A DNA stretch of 64,000 nt from Zanthoxylum bungeanum (taxonomy: Eukaryota; Streptophyta; Magnoliopsida; Sapindales; Rutaceae): positions 62,001 to 126,000 of the forward strand of contig SKCR01023429.1 of the NCBI GenBank assembly GCA_019454045.1, written 5' to 3'. This document shows positions 1 through 11,560 of the stretch, piece by piece (position 1 is the stretch's first letter; each line of letters starts with the position of its first letter). The position numbers and the translations under genes were made by a program. The notes beneath the pieces were generated by a model, which saw nothing but the letters and a program-made list of their open reading frames with translations, searched no databases and was not told the DNA's origin.

Positions 1-1010
1 AGCGACCCATGAGATCCCCATATATGTTGGTAGTAAATATGGTCGTCGGACTATCCATACACGTAAATACCTAGTACTACGTTTGTACCGATTTACAAGA
101 CAAGGTTGGCTTCTAGCAAAGCGCCATGCCTACCCAATTCTCCAGAAATATCCTTACAGGAATAAGTGATCTATATCAGACGTAGTATACGTAGTATTGC
201 GTATTTCGATCCAGTATCGGATGTCATGTGCTAGGCCTGGGGCTGGAAATGTGTCTGCCCCGTACGAAGCACATATCGGATCTCTGGTAACTAGTCTCTA
301 TAATCGGATAAACATGACCTAGTTATAATATCTCGATAGCTGCAGCATATAAGAGAACCAGTTTCGTATCCTACGTGATCATCATCTCCACTATGACTGG
401 AGTGATACTTCCATCTCGACATCACATCCAATACACTACGATTCTCAATATACCCAGAAGAGGCGTACACAGAACCTGTTAAAGCCCTGGACGACCAAAA
501 CCAAAGTACATTGATTGTCGCAAGTATTAGCGGTGCAAGTCTCAGGTTAAGACCAAATACACCTACCCTGATTCGGACTTCCATGGACACATAGTCACAC
601 TACCAATGGAATTCCGAGGGGTCTATCCAAAGCGAAGCTGTTTTTCGTACCATCGGTAAAACACAACCTCCTACTACACTTGCATGAGTATCCTATTCCC
701 AAATATATGAGAACTATGCCGTTATGCCCTCACAACGCGCACAAGTGTAATACTAGCCTATTCCACATTATCGATGTCCAATCTCGATAATACTACGACT
801 AGGGACATTTAATGATTAAACCTTTATGGATTGATACTGTCTCATATCATCTCAATCCGGAACTAATCATATGGACCTTTTATCATTTATACATCTTGGT
901 AATCTAATTACAAATGATAGAAGAGCAATTTCTTTTGTCACATAGTTAATTTGTACAACAACACCATGATCTGTACAAATAGTGATACTATGGGCCATAA
1001 ATGTCCAACA
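1..1010 (-). repeat. R1 3' LTR, partial
   Basis: The last half of a Fam1 LTR, aligning without interruption to 7876-8886. It ends GTCCAACA at 1010, directly beside the polypurine tract. The outer half, including the hairpin array, lies left of the window. Confidence 0.93.
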
Positions 1011-1022
1011 ATCTCCCACTTG
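1011..1022 (-). other. R1 polypurine tract
   Basis: The minus strand reads AAGTGGGAGAT immediately before the LTR start TGTTGGAC. This is the expected site for plus-strand DNA priming in reverse transcription. The same motif abuts the LTR in R2, R9, R11 and, as a variant, R12. Confidence 0.85.
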
Positions 1023-3430
1023 GCCTATAGCCAATCACTCAAGTGTCATACACCCGAACTATGTACGGTTCGCTCAAACTTCTACTGAGGAAAAGGCTTT
1101 CGTCAGCGGATTTGCATGATTATCATCTGATGCGATTTATACGATCATCACATCGCCACGGTGTATGATCCAAACGGATCAGTGAATAATCGAAGTATAT
1201 ATCTGGATCGTTGATGAGACCATTAATTCTTTAGCCTGCGATGTAGCCTAGCTCAGCTGCTAACAGAACTACTCCTAATCTGATTAGGATTATTATCAAT
1301 CCAGAAGGCTTCTATTGCTGCCTCAGCTGAAGCAATAATCCACTATTGTTCTTTATTCGGTAACAGTATCTTGCTTGGAAGATTTCCAGCTCACTGTTCC
1401 GTTATTCAAACTGTGTAGTACCGTTGTTACGACTTATAGTCATTTTTATCGGTTATGAAACTTACAGTAGTGAACCCAGTCACTTCAAGTTCTCATTCTC
1501 CATAGTTTAAGACAACATCCTTAGTTCTCTAAAATATTAAAGGATGTTCTTAACATCAATCCAGTGACTATCACTTGGATTGGCCCGATTGTGACTCCAT
1601 ATGCTCAAAGAGTATGAGACACCAGGTCGCGTACATTTATTTCAATGTACGAGTTCTCAGAGAGTATTAACAACTTTTAAATCTATCCCAGTAGATCTTT
1701 ATTCCTAGAATAAAGGTTGTTTCTCCCAAGAATTCTCCGGAGAATTTTCATGAAAGCCAAGCTTTCACCGATTGTATTATGGGAATATCATTTCCAAGAA
1801 ATGACATGTCATCATTACTAATAGGACATTCATTATCAGTGTGCTCCCACTAATATTCTTATATACACAAGAATCATTTCCGTTTTGAATCAAATCATAT
1901 ACCATTATGATTACATCAAAATGATAATTCCAAGAATGCAATGCTTGCTTCAATCCATCCATGGATCGAGTAACCTGCAAACCTTGTTTGCTAGTTTTGG
2001 TATGACAAAACCGTCAGGATGTTATAAACATCCTCCAAAAAGTTTCCGTTAAGGAAAGTGGATTTGGCATTTAGCTGTCATATTTCATAAATGAAGCATG
2101 CAGCATCAGCAAGCATTATCCAAATGGATTTACCGTGGCAACAGGTAAAAGGTTTCGTCGTAATCGACACAATGTTGATAACGATACCTTTTCGCTACAA
2201 GCCCAGCTTAGTATGTTGGTATGTTGCCTTCCATGTTTGTCTTCCTTGAAGACTTATATAGTACCAATAGGCACAATGCCTTTCAGTACATCAACTAGTA
2301 TCCAAACTGAGTTGGTATACATGGAATCCATTTCGGATATCATGGCACTTTGCCATAATAGGGAGTCGATACCTTATATCACTACCTCATACGTAGTCAG
2401 TTCGTATTCCTCAACAAGATTGACATCCTTTCGAGGTGAGATCAGAAACCCATACCCCAAGTTGTTTTCTGACTTGGTTCTTGTGTTTTTGAAGATTACT
2501 GGTTTAGTTTCATCCCTGATGAACTATTTGTCTCCTATTAAGGAATCGGTGCTGGAACAGTATTAGTCTGATTTTCATCGTGTTTTACTTTCCTCTCACT
2601 TACCACTGCATATCGGTATTCCTCTTAGGAAAAATCGCATGGTGAGCAACAATTAAATTGTTCTCTTATGAGTTGTATAAGTACTATACTTTGATATCCC
2701 TAGGATAACCTACAACTTAGGCACTTATCCGATTTGGGTTCTAGTTTGGCATCATCCAAACATATGTCTAGCATACCCAAATCTTCAAGAATGAGAAACC
2801 CTGTTTCTTTCCTGTTCATATCTGATATGAAATTTGTCAAATAGATTTTTATGGAACCTTATTCAAAATAAGTTCTAAACTGTTTAAACGTATCCGTTGA
2901 AGGAAATGGTAGCTCAGAGCGACTCATGATTAACCTTATCTTGTCTAACAAAATTCAGTTTCTCCGTTCGGACACACTGTCAAATTGACGCATTCCGGGA
3001 GGAGTCCTCATTGAAAGAATACTAAACTCTTTCAAGTATATGAGAAACTTATTGTTTAAGTATTTTTCATCACGGTCTAACCGTGACGGTATAATACTTT
3101 AGTCGATCTATTTGTCTACTTCGTGTCGAAACTCTTTGATTTCATCAAAATTTTCCGATCCGTGTTTCACAAGAATCACATAACCATAACGCGATGCCAC
3201 ATCCATAAAGGTCATGAAACATTCATATCCACATCTAGCCTAGCTAGACATGGGCCCACTTACGTCACTATGAACGAGGGCTAACACATCGGTGGCACTT
3301 ACACTTTTACCAAGTAAATAGTGTTTTAGGCACTTTGCCCAATAAACTAGATTCGTAGACATTATTTGAATGGAATCAAATCAGTCCTAGTACCCACTCT
3401 TCGAAAGTGTGGATATACGAGTCTTGTCTA
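1023..3430 (-). pseudogene. R1 copia pol remnant (integrase, RT, RNase H)
   Basis: Degenerate pol on the minus strand. RT is clearest at 1777-1980, where a frame contains GLKQA, SWN, QN and CVYKN, the copia RT signature before the YVDD box. Near 1290-1340 a frame recalls the RNase H helix AASEAAKEA, and near 1085-1120 the DPLTKAF-like C-terminus. The integrase part at about 2950-3400 keeps a PPGT...GVSE-like stretch. Many stops and shifts occur. Between the LSENSYIE-like motif and the following SYAL-like motif about 56 codons present in R5 are missing. R1 retains the roughly 85-90 bases (1664-1752) lost from R9 and R11. Confidence 0.85.
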
Positions 3431-4190
3431 ATTGTGTCCCAGACATCAATGCCACATATAAGTCTCATCAGATCAAATCAGTTTGAGCTATTTGTTTGTC
3501 CTATGTATGAGATTTATTTATATTCAAAATATAAATACTGTTTTTCACATCTAATGTGTTTATCTCAATATCATCTTTATATAATAAAACACTTTAGTGT
3601 TCTAGAATATAAAGGTATACCCGCAACGGGTTAAACCCTGATATAGAGATAATGTATCTAGTCAAACTAGTTACATTGCAACAGTTTCCTAATTTAAGTA
3701 TACACCCGAAGGGTAGTTCCTAAACTTAGGTATCTACAGTTAAAACAGCGACTTTCGTCCCGTTTCCGATTCACAGATAAATCTCATCTGAAGTCAGTAT
3801 CCTGCTCTCAGTAGATTCTGCACATCAGTACATATTTATGTACCACTTCAGTATCTAAAAGATAATTTTAATACTAGTAGTGAACATATTTTATGACAAA
3901 CATATTTGAAGTCAGAGCCTTGCCCGTCTTCAATTCCTTCATGTCTGCCTTGTCCAAACGGCAGTCACGCTTCCGCGATCCCGTTTGCCATAATTTAGGC
4001 AGACATTTTAGGATATGTCATTTATCTTCCCAGAAGATTATAATGACTTTGCCTTTTCCCCTTTTCCACACTCCAAAAGCCTTTGGCCAAGCCTTGGCCT
4101 TCTGGAATGTCGAAGTAAGATGCGCGCCTTGCGCTTCTTACCTTATTGCAAACTTTTGGGTTTATCTCATTAAGAATAGCCATTAACTCT
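3431..4190 (-). pseudogene. R1 gag C-terminus / GAG-pre-integrase remnant
   Basis: The minus strand at about 3893-4160 matches the R2 and R9 segment that encodes a lysine-rich stretch followed by a GH....C-like broken zinc knuckle and a QGSG-like tail, the usual end of a copia gag. The 3431-3890 part should correspond to protease and GAG-pre-integrase by position but is too decayed for me to read. Assignment rests on order and cross-copy similarity. Confidence 0.55.
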
Positions 4191-6874
4191 CCAAGAGTTT
4201 ACTATTGCAAATTAGTACTTCTAAGATCTAATGATAGATCTATGAAGATCCTTCAATTTCATTATCATACTATAAGGATCTAATCCTTAGTTCTGATTAA
4301 GAAATTAAGGAGTCTAATGCGGCAAACATAATAGATTAAGCACTAAAGTTATCATCGCATGAATCTTCCAAAGATCATGCTCTACTGTTTGCTCAACTCC
4401 GGGCTTAGGCTAAGATGTTATTTTATCAAATAAAGTAACTTATTAGTTTTTCAGGACTATCCTAATATATTATTCCCTATTTGAAAATAAAGTCGTTTAA
4501 ATACATTTTCACCGAGGATTATATTTTAAACACTAATCTTTCAATTTTATCTTGATTATAATACTCCAACTATTTAATCAACGATTTCAGGTACTATTTA
4601 TTATAATGATTACTATAGTCCAACTATATAATCAACTATAATTTAATTGATTAAATTCAATTATATTGATTACTATAATCCAATTATAAAATCAACTATT
4701 AATTGAAATAGTTTGAATATAGTCCAACTGTTTGATTAAAACAACAATTAATTATTAGTCCAACTAAGATATTAATTTAATTGACGAAAAATTTGAATAA
4801 GCGCATATGGCAAGTAACTAAACGAATATTGCAAATTCAATACTTGCCTCCCACTATTTTTCGGCGACCCTCTAACCCTCTGTTGAGTACTCGGGAAACC
4901 TTGTTTCCTAGTGGGCTAGGATCCCGTTAAATAACACACAATCTTGACTTTGGCCAACAAATTGTATGATAATTAACTAGGTAGATCTCTAAGATCAATT
5001 AGATCTCATCCAATTCCTAGATCCAGTAGGTGGACATCCAAGTCCAAAACATATATCTAATATATGCCAATATATCCAATATATTGCCTAACCTTTTTCC
5101 TCTGAATCAACTAAGCCTTGGCTTTGGCACAACAAACTTAGTGATCCCAGTTAAGCGGAACCCATTGACCATAGAAAGCTTCGTAATCAATGTCGATAGA
5201 CAATAAGTGATCTTGACTTTGGCCAACAAATCACAACTTGGACAAGACACCAATATGGAACAAATCTTTCATGATTCAAACACATCCTCGACGGACAAAG
5301 GCCTTGACTTTAGCCAACAAACCAATGCCAGTCTTGGATCTTGAGTAAGAATCACTCAATGGAAGGAAAAACGCTTAATAAGACGTTGAGGGTTTTTCGC
5401 GTGCAATTGGCAACCAATTAATTATCTTTGTTAAGGTCTCATCATCATACACCCTAAAACATGCATTCTAAACACATAATAAGGCGCATATAAATAAAAT
5501 AATAATGATATGCGGTTGGATACTTAACACATTGTTCCTAGAACAAATCTCTCCATTTCCTCTCTCCCGCTAGCACAAGTATTACTTCTACCCGATTACA
5601 TAACACTTCTAAAGAAACCTCATTTACATTGAGGGGAATAGGTGAGAAGAGAAATACAAAGAGTAAGGAGGTAATAGGCTTGGACACGCAGGTCCAATTA
5701 ATAAATTCTAAATTTATTACATAAATTTCCAAAATTGCCACACCTATCTAATATCCATTCGATATACATTATTCATGCATCGCAACCATGTATTCACACA
5801 AGTATGTTATCAATCAATCTAATCCAATTAATTAATCTGAATATTAATGACCATCCAATGTTCAAACAACGATTTGATTTTGCTCGAGTCATACTCGTTT
5901 TGCGAATAAGTACTCAAAGTACGAATTCTTGAATTTTACTAAACTACAACATTAAATCCAATTTAATATGTATTTAATACTAATTCATTTATTTAATTCC
6001 AAATTAAATATTACACTTTTTAATGTGCCTTTACGACTTAGATTCCAAATCTAATCGTTACGGGTCTCAAATCCTGATTAACATCCAATGTCTATTTAAT
6101 TTAAATTCCAATGGGCTTTTAATTAATTTCTAAGGCACAGACTTTCGGTCAATATGGGTCAAACCCAAATACCAAAGCCCATTTAAGGAATCACCCTTAT
6201 TTGCCAAGAAACCAATTTAGGCCCATTAGGTCCAATTAAAATTAAAGATCCATTAAGTCATAATTGGACTTTATGGATATGGTTTTGGGCCCAATTGGAT
6301 CCAACCAATTTAGCCTAAACCCATCTTGTTACAACCAACCATTAAAGCACAATTACAACTTTTCAAGCCCAATTTCCAAAATAGGCCCAATTAATTAAAT
6401 TACCAAATTTCATAACTTAATTAACCTAAGTGTATAGCCATAATTGATTACCCAAATTAACATTTCCAAAACACAAATTTGTACAATTAATTATGCTCAT
6501 TTTCATCAAAACATGTCCAACACATTTTAATCCAAAATCAAACCCATTTCATGGTTCTTAACTCACGGCAATGGTAGGGATTTTTGTCCAATTCCAATTT
6601 CAATCCAATTGAATTTAAATTAACATTCCCAAAGTCTTTCAAACTCATCCAATGAATCAAAAAACAAAAATTACCATGAGATTAGGGTACCTTCATTTTC
6701 GGCCAAGCCTAAAATTTGGGCAAAAATTGATTTAATCAACTTTTCATGAAATTGATCCAATACAACTTCAATTAAACATTATTTAAGCATACTCAATCAA
6801 TTAATTTTATCAAATCATGCACAAAATCGATTTACCCAATTTTAACACTAAGTTCTAGTTTCATGCTCAATCTC
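4191..6874 (-). other. R1 untranslated leader / decayed gag
   Basis: A 2.7-kb A+T-rich stretch with no convincing coding region. It holds TCCAACTAT-type short repeats at 4560-4770, three copies of a CTTGACTTTGGCCAACAAA-like repeat at 4950-5325, short palindromes with three-base spacers (for example 5532-5546, 5951-5967, 5991-6009, 6038-6054), and a run of TGGGCY/RGCCCA motifs at 6110-6385. The gag N-terminus should be here by position, but I cannot identify it. Confidence 0.6.
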
Positions 6875-6886
6875 GCTCTAATACCA
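6875..6886 (-). other. R1 primer-binding site
   Basis: The minus strand reads TGGTATTAGAGC one base inside the 5' LTR, one mismatch from the plant initiator-Met tRNA complement TGGTATCAGAGC. It primes minus-strand DNA synthesis in copia elements. Confidence 0.88.
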
Positions 6887-6887
6887 T

Positions 6888-8886
6888 TGTTGGGTTTCTA
6901 CGGTCTAACCGGGATCGATTCAAGCAATGAAACAATATGCGAATACATCGAGGAGGTACATAATACTCACAATGATCGGTTGAGCGATGCGAGGAACAAC
7001 AAAACTTCAAGTTTTTCTCCTCCATGGCTCACGGCAGTGGCTGTTTTGAGCTCCTCAATTTTCGGCCATGGAAAGATCTCCAAGCTCCAAGCTTTCAAAT
7101 GATGATTCCATGCTCACGAGTGCGGTTCCCTATCACCTTCGCAAGACTCCTAAAGTGTGCTAGCCCTCCAGAAATTTTGCCACAAAACTTCCTTTGCTTC
7201 TCCTATCACTCACGGTTTTGACAGTGAAAAAAAAAAGAAATGGCCCATGGCCGAGAGAGAGGGAGAGAGGAATGGAGAGAGAGATTTGGTTTTTGTGTAT
7301 CTAATACACTTATTTGAATTTCCAAAAAAACAAATACCAAAATTTTCTTTCAAAAAGTCAAGGCATTAAAGCCATCCAACAACACCTATCAATCAATGAA
7401 TAGTGATTGGTTGTCAATCACTGAAAGTGACTAGACATCACATCAATTGATTGACTAGTGATTTGACGCTTGATGTGACTTGTGGCCGAACTTGAATTCG
7501 AAATGAGAGTGCGTCTGCAAACACTCCCGGGCTCGGGTTCGCTAATTCCAAATTAACGAATTTTCTGTTGCGACGTAATTAAATAATTATGCCTAGCAAA
7601 ATTACTATTCACATCGCTAACGAATTAATTCTAAATTAACTCGTTCGCCCGAATTAAATTCTAAATTTAATTCCGGGTCGAAATCCAATTTCGTATAATA
7701 TATCGAATATATTATTTTATCGATTAATTCCAAATTAATCGTTCTCTCTCTTTAATTAATATTTTATCCCAGATAAAATATCTCCGTAATTAATCCCAGA
7801 TTAATTTTCTCTCTCATCATTAATTAATCCCAGATTAATAAAGTGCGAGTCATACGTCATCGGTGAATCTTCGGGAAGCGACCCTTGAGATCCCCAGATA
7901 TGTTGGCAGTAAATACGGTCGTCGGACTATCCGAACACGTAAGTACCTAGTACTACGTCTGTACCAATTTACAAGACAAGGTTAGCTTCTAGCAAAGCTC
8001 CATGCCTACCCAATTCTCCAGAAATATCCTTACAGGAATAAGTGATCTATATCAGGCGTAGTATACGTAGTATTGCGTATTTCGATCCAGTATCGGATGT
8101 CATGTGCTAGGCCTGGGGCTGGAAATGTGTCTGCCCCGTACGAAGCATATATCGGTTCTCTGGTCACTAGTCTCTATAATCGGATAAACATGACCTAGTC
8201 ATAATATCCCGATAGCTGCAGCATATAAGAGAACCAGTTCCGTATCCTACGTGATCATCATCTCCACTATGACTGGAGTGATACTTCCATCTCGACATCA
8301 TACCCAATACACTACGATTCTCAATATACCCAGAATAGGCGTACACAGAACCTGTTAAAGCCCTGGACGATAAAAACCAAAGTACATTGATTGTCGCAAG
8401 TATTAGCGGTGCAAGTCTCAAGTTAAGACCAAATACACATACCCTGATTCAGACTTCCTTAGACACATAGTCATACTACCAATGGAATTCTGAGGGGTCT
8501 ATCTAGAGCGAAGCTGTTTTCTGTACCATCGGTAAAACACAACCTCCTACTACACTTGCATGAGTATCCTATACCCAAATATATGAGAACTATGCCGTTA
8601 TGCCATCACAACGCACACAAGTGTAATACTAGTCTATTCTGCTTTATTGATGTTCAATCTCGATAATACTACGACTAGGGACATTTAATGAATAAACCTT
8701 TATGGATTGATACTGTCTCATATCATCTCAATCCGGAACTAATCATATGGACCTTCTATCTTTTATACATGTTGGTAATCTAATTTCAAATGATAGAAGA
8801 GCAATTTCCTTTGTCACATAGTTAATTTGTACAACAACACCATGATCTGTACAAATAGTGATGTTATGGGCCATAACTGTCCAACA
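6888..8886 (-). repeat. R1 5' LTR (Fam1, 1999 bp)
   Basis: Starts TGTTGGG at 6888 and ends GTCCAACA at 8886. The inner edge abuts the primer site. It contains a TC-rich transcribed-looking segment (7225-7290), the mini-hairpin array (7538-7840) and the sense small ORF (8167-8421). Confidence 0.93.
7538..7840 (-). repeat. mini-hairpin array in R1 LTR
   Basis: Nine palindromes in about 300 bases. Examples by left arm and plus-strand spacer: 7619-7645 arm AACGAATTAATT (one mismatch), CTA; 7648-7677 arm CCCGAATTAAATT, CTA; 7679-7693 arm CGAAAT, CCA; 7696-7714 arm TAATATAT, CGA; 7721-7741 arm CGATTAATT, CCA; 7759-7781 arm ATATTTTATC, CCA; 7788-7806 arm AATTAATC, CCA; 7823-7839 arm ATTAATC, CCA. 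Short CTCTCT tracts separate the last four. Confidence 0.9.
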
Positions 8887-9500
8887 CATTTATCGTCATA
8901 CTACCATTATCTCTATACATTACAGAAACTTTATTCCTAAACCTCCGAATTATATTCAACATCATTTATCGTTTCTAAAATTATACTATATTCGTGGTCT
9001 GTTGTCTCACTTATCTTAGTTCCATCCTAATTTGAAACCCTTAATACCTATTGCCATGACAATAATAATTTCTATTTATCTTTTAGGAATTTTTGTTAGC
9101 ATTCACATTTAAGGTATCCTCATTATACTTTATACTATAGCCAATAACCTTCACTTTCCCTTAACTTGTATATATTTAAGGTCTTTTAACTATTATTCAT
9201 AATGTAACTACTTAAATGACTTTATAAGACATATCCTACTAAATATAACTATTTATGGGTTTAGGACCTCCTCACTCAGAACTAATCTTTTCATGTATTC
9301 TTGTTGTCAATCGATGGCTCTCATACTTATGACATTACTTTGAGGTAGTTTTCTATAGCGATCCTCTCTGTTGGCTAAAGAGTTTGGGACAAAGTATTTA
9401 TACTAAGACTAACTTTGTGGATGCTCCACCTTCAATTTCAGTATTCTTAGTTTTCTTGATCATCTCTAAATTGTACTAAGTCTCTTCTTGAATTATTCTC
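8887..9500 (-). mobile_element. R3 internal fragment between R1 and R2
   Basis: A+T-rich sequence with no readable protein. It belongs to R3 because the R2 target duplication (TTCTC at 9496-9500, TCCTC at 19339-19343, 4 of 5 matching) joins it to 19344 onward once R2 is removed. No gene is visible here. Confidence 0.6.
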
Positions 9501-11548
9501 TGTTGGAGTTCTACGGTCCCGAGGATCGAATATAAAGCATAAAACAAATATGCGAACACAACGAGGAAGTTGCGGAATACTTACATCGAGCGGTTGAGCG
9601 ACGCGGTGGACAACAAAAAATCATTTTCTGCCTTCTCCAAGTCACGGCAGTTGGCTGTTATAATGTCCTCCATTTTCGGCTTTGGTCCAAGATCCAAGAT
9701 CCAAGCTTTTCGAATGGTATTCCAAGCCCACATATGGGTTTCTCTATCACCATCGCATGTCTCTTTGAGTGCTAGCTCTTGATGTTTTTGCCACAAAAAT
9801 AATCACACTTTGCTTCCCTTCATTCTTGATTTTTACCCAGAAAAAACAGAAGAAGAAATGCCCACCATGGCGTGAGAGGAGAGAAGAGAGGAGAGTAAGA
9901 GAGTTATATTGGTTTTTTTTGGCAAAAGTGTATCTAATATACATTTAATTAATTTTCCAAAATCAATTAAATGAATTACCAATTTCTTTTCCAAAAAGTC
10001 AAATGGCATTAAAGCTTGCCAACCACTCCCATCAAGTCACATCACTCAATCAATCAATGTGACAAGTTGTCACATCACTCAAAGTGACTAATGATTTGAC
10101 GATTGATGCGACTAGCGATTTGACGATTGATTTGACTTGCGTGCCGCACTCGAATTCAAAATACGAATGCTCTTGCAAACAATCTCGGGCTCGGGTTCGC
10201 TAATTCCAAATTAACGAATTTTCCGTTGCGACGTAATTAAATGATTATACCTAGCGAAATTACTATTCATGTCGCTAACGAATTAATTCTAAATTAACTC
10301 GTTCGCCCGAATTAAAATCTAATTTTAATTCCGCGTCGAAATCCAATTTCGTTTAATATATCGAATATATTAATTTAATCGATTAATTCAAAATTAATTC
10401 TTATCTCTCTTTAATATGATATTTTATCCCAGATAAAATATATCCGTAATTAATCCAAGATTAATTTTCTCTCTCATCTAATTAATCCCAGATTAATTAA
10501 AGTGCGAGTCATACGTCATCGGTGAATCTTCAGGAAGCGATCCACGAGATCCCCGGATATGTTGGCAGTAAATGCGGTCGTCGGACTATCCGAACACGCA
10601 AGTACCTAGTACTACGTTTTTACCGATTTACAAGACAATGTTGGCTTCTAGCAAAGCGCCATGCCAACCCAATTCTCTAGAAATATGCTTACAGGAATAA
10701 GCGATCTATATCAGGCGTAGTATACGTAGTATTGTGTATGTCTATCCAGTATCGAATGTCACGTGCTAGGCCTGGGGCTGGAATTATGTCTGCCCCGAAC
10801 GAAGCACATGTCGGATCTCTGGTAACTAGTCTCTATAATCGGATATACATGACCTAGTTATAATATCTCGATAGCTGCTGCATATAAGAGCACCAGTCCC
10901 GTATCCTACGTGACATCATCTCCACTATGAATGGAGTGATACTTCCGTCTTGACATCACACCCAACACACTATGATTCTCGATATACCCAGAAGAGGCGT
11001 ACACATAAACCGGTTAAAGCCTTAGACGACCAAAACCAAAGTATATTGATTGTCGCAAGTATTAGCGGTGCAAGTCTCAAGTTAAGACCAAATACACCTA
11101 CCTTGATTTCAGACTTCCATAGACACATTTTCATACTACCAATGGAATTCCGAGGGGGTCTATCCAGAGTGAAGCTATTTCCCATACCATCGGTAAAACA
11201 CAACCTCCTATTACACTTGCATGAGTATCATATACCCAAATATATGAGAACTATGCAGTTGTGCCCTCACAACACGCACAAGTGTAATACTAGTCTTTTA
11301 CGCATTATCGATGTCCAATCTCAATAATACTCTGACTAGGGATATTTAATGATTTATCCTTCGTAGATTGATACTGTCTCATATCTTCTCAATCCAGGAA
11401 CAAATCACATGGACCTCATATAATTTATACATCTTGGTGATCTAATCACAAATGATAAGAGAGTAATCTCCTTTGTCACATAGTTAATTTGTACAACAAC
11501 ACCATGATCTGTACAAATAGTGACGCTATGGGTCATAATAGTCCAACA
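9501..11548 (-). repeat. R2 3' LTR (2048 bp)
   Basis: Starts TGTTGGAG and ends GTCCAACA, followed by the polypurine tract at 11549. Carries the hairpin array at 10196-10500 and a sense small ORF at 10970-11203. Confidence 0.93.
10196..10500 (-). repeat. mini-hairpin array in R2 3' LTR
   Basis: Same position and order as the R1 array. The third hairpin has arm GAATTAAAAT, where R1 has GAATTAAATT, and both arms are changed so pairing is kept. The penultimate hairpin has spacer CAA. Confidence 0.88.
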
Positions 11549-11560
11549 ATCTCCCACTTG
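11549..11560 (-). other. R2 polypurine tract
   Basis: The minus strand reads AAGTGGGAGAT directly before the LTR start, identical to R1. Confidence 0.85.

Larger units (their letters stand above)
1..8886 (-). mobile_element. R1: Fam1 Ty1/copia LTR retrotransposon (left end cut)
   Basis: A minus-strand copia element: reading right to left, 5' LTR (6888-8886), primer site, long untranslated leader, gag and pol remnants, polypurine tract and 3' LTR (1-1010, cut by the window edge). The LTR ends TGTTGG/CCAACA and the PPT match the other Fam1 copies. Coding regions are full of stops and frameshifts, so it cannot encode its own enzymes. Right flank is R3 sequence beginning CATTT; the matching target duplication lies outside the window. 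It appears inserted into R3, as R2 is. Confidence 0.9.

Noticed and set aside
2135..2566. 143-residue plus-strand ORF
   Set aside because: It is antisense to the R1 reverse transcriptase remnant; the similar frame at 63034-63285 is the same shadow in R12.
7538..7840. Hairpin array as a CRISPR or a MITE insertion
   Set aside because: Units are palindromes of different sequence without constant repeats and spacers, and the array sits at the same place in every Fam1 LTR with no target duplication.
10950..11327. 125-residue plus-strand ORF in an R2 LTR (also 58751-59020 and 40701-40982 in other copies)
   Set aside because: Opposite strand of the LTR small ORF and shorter or broken in most copies; no domain.
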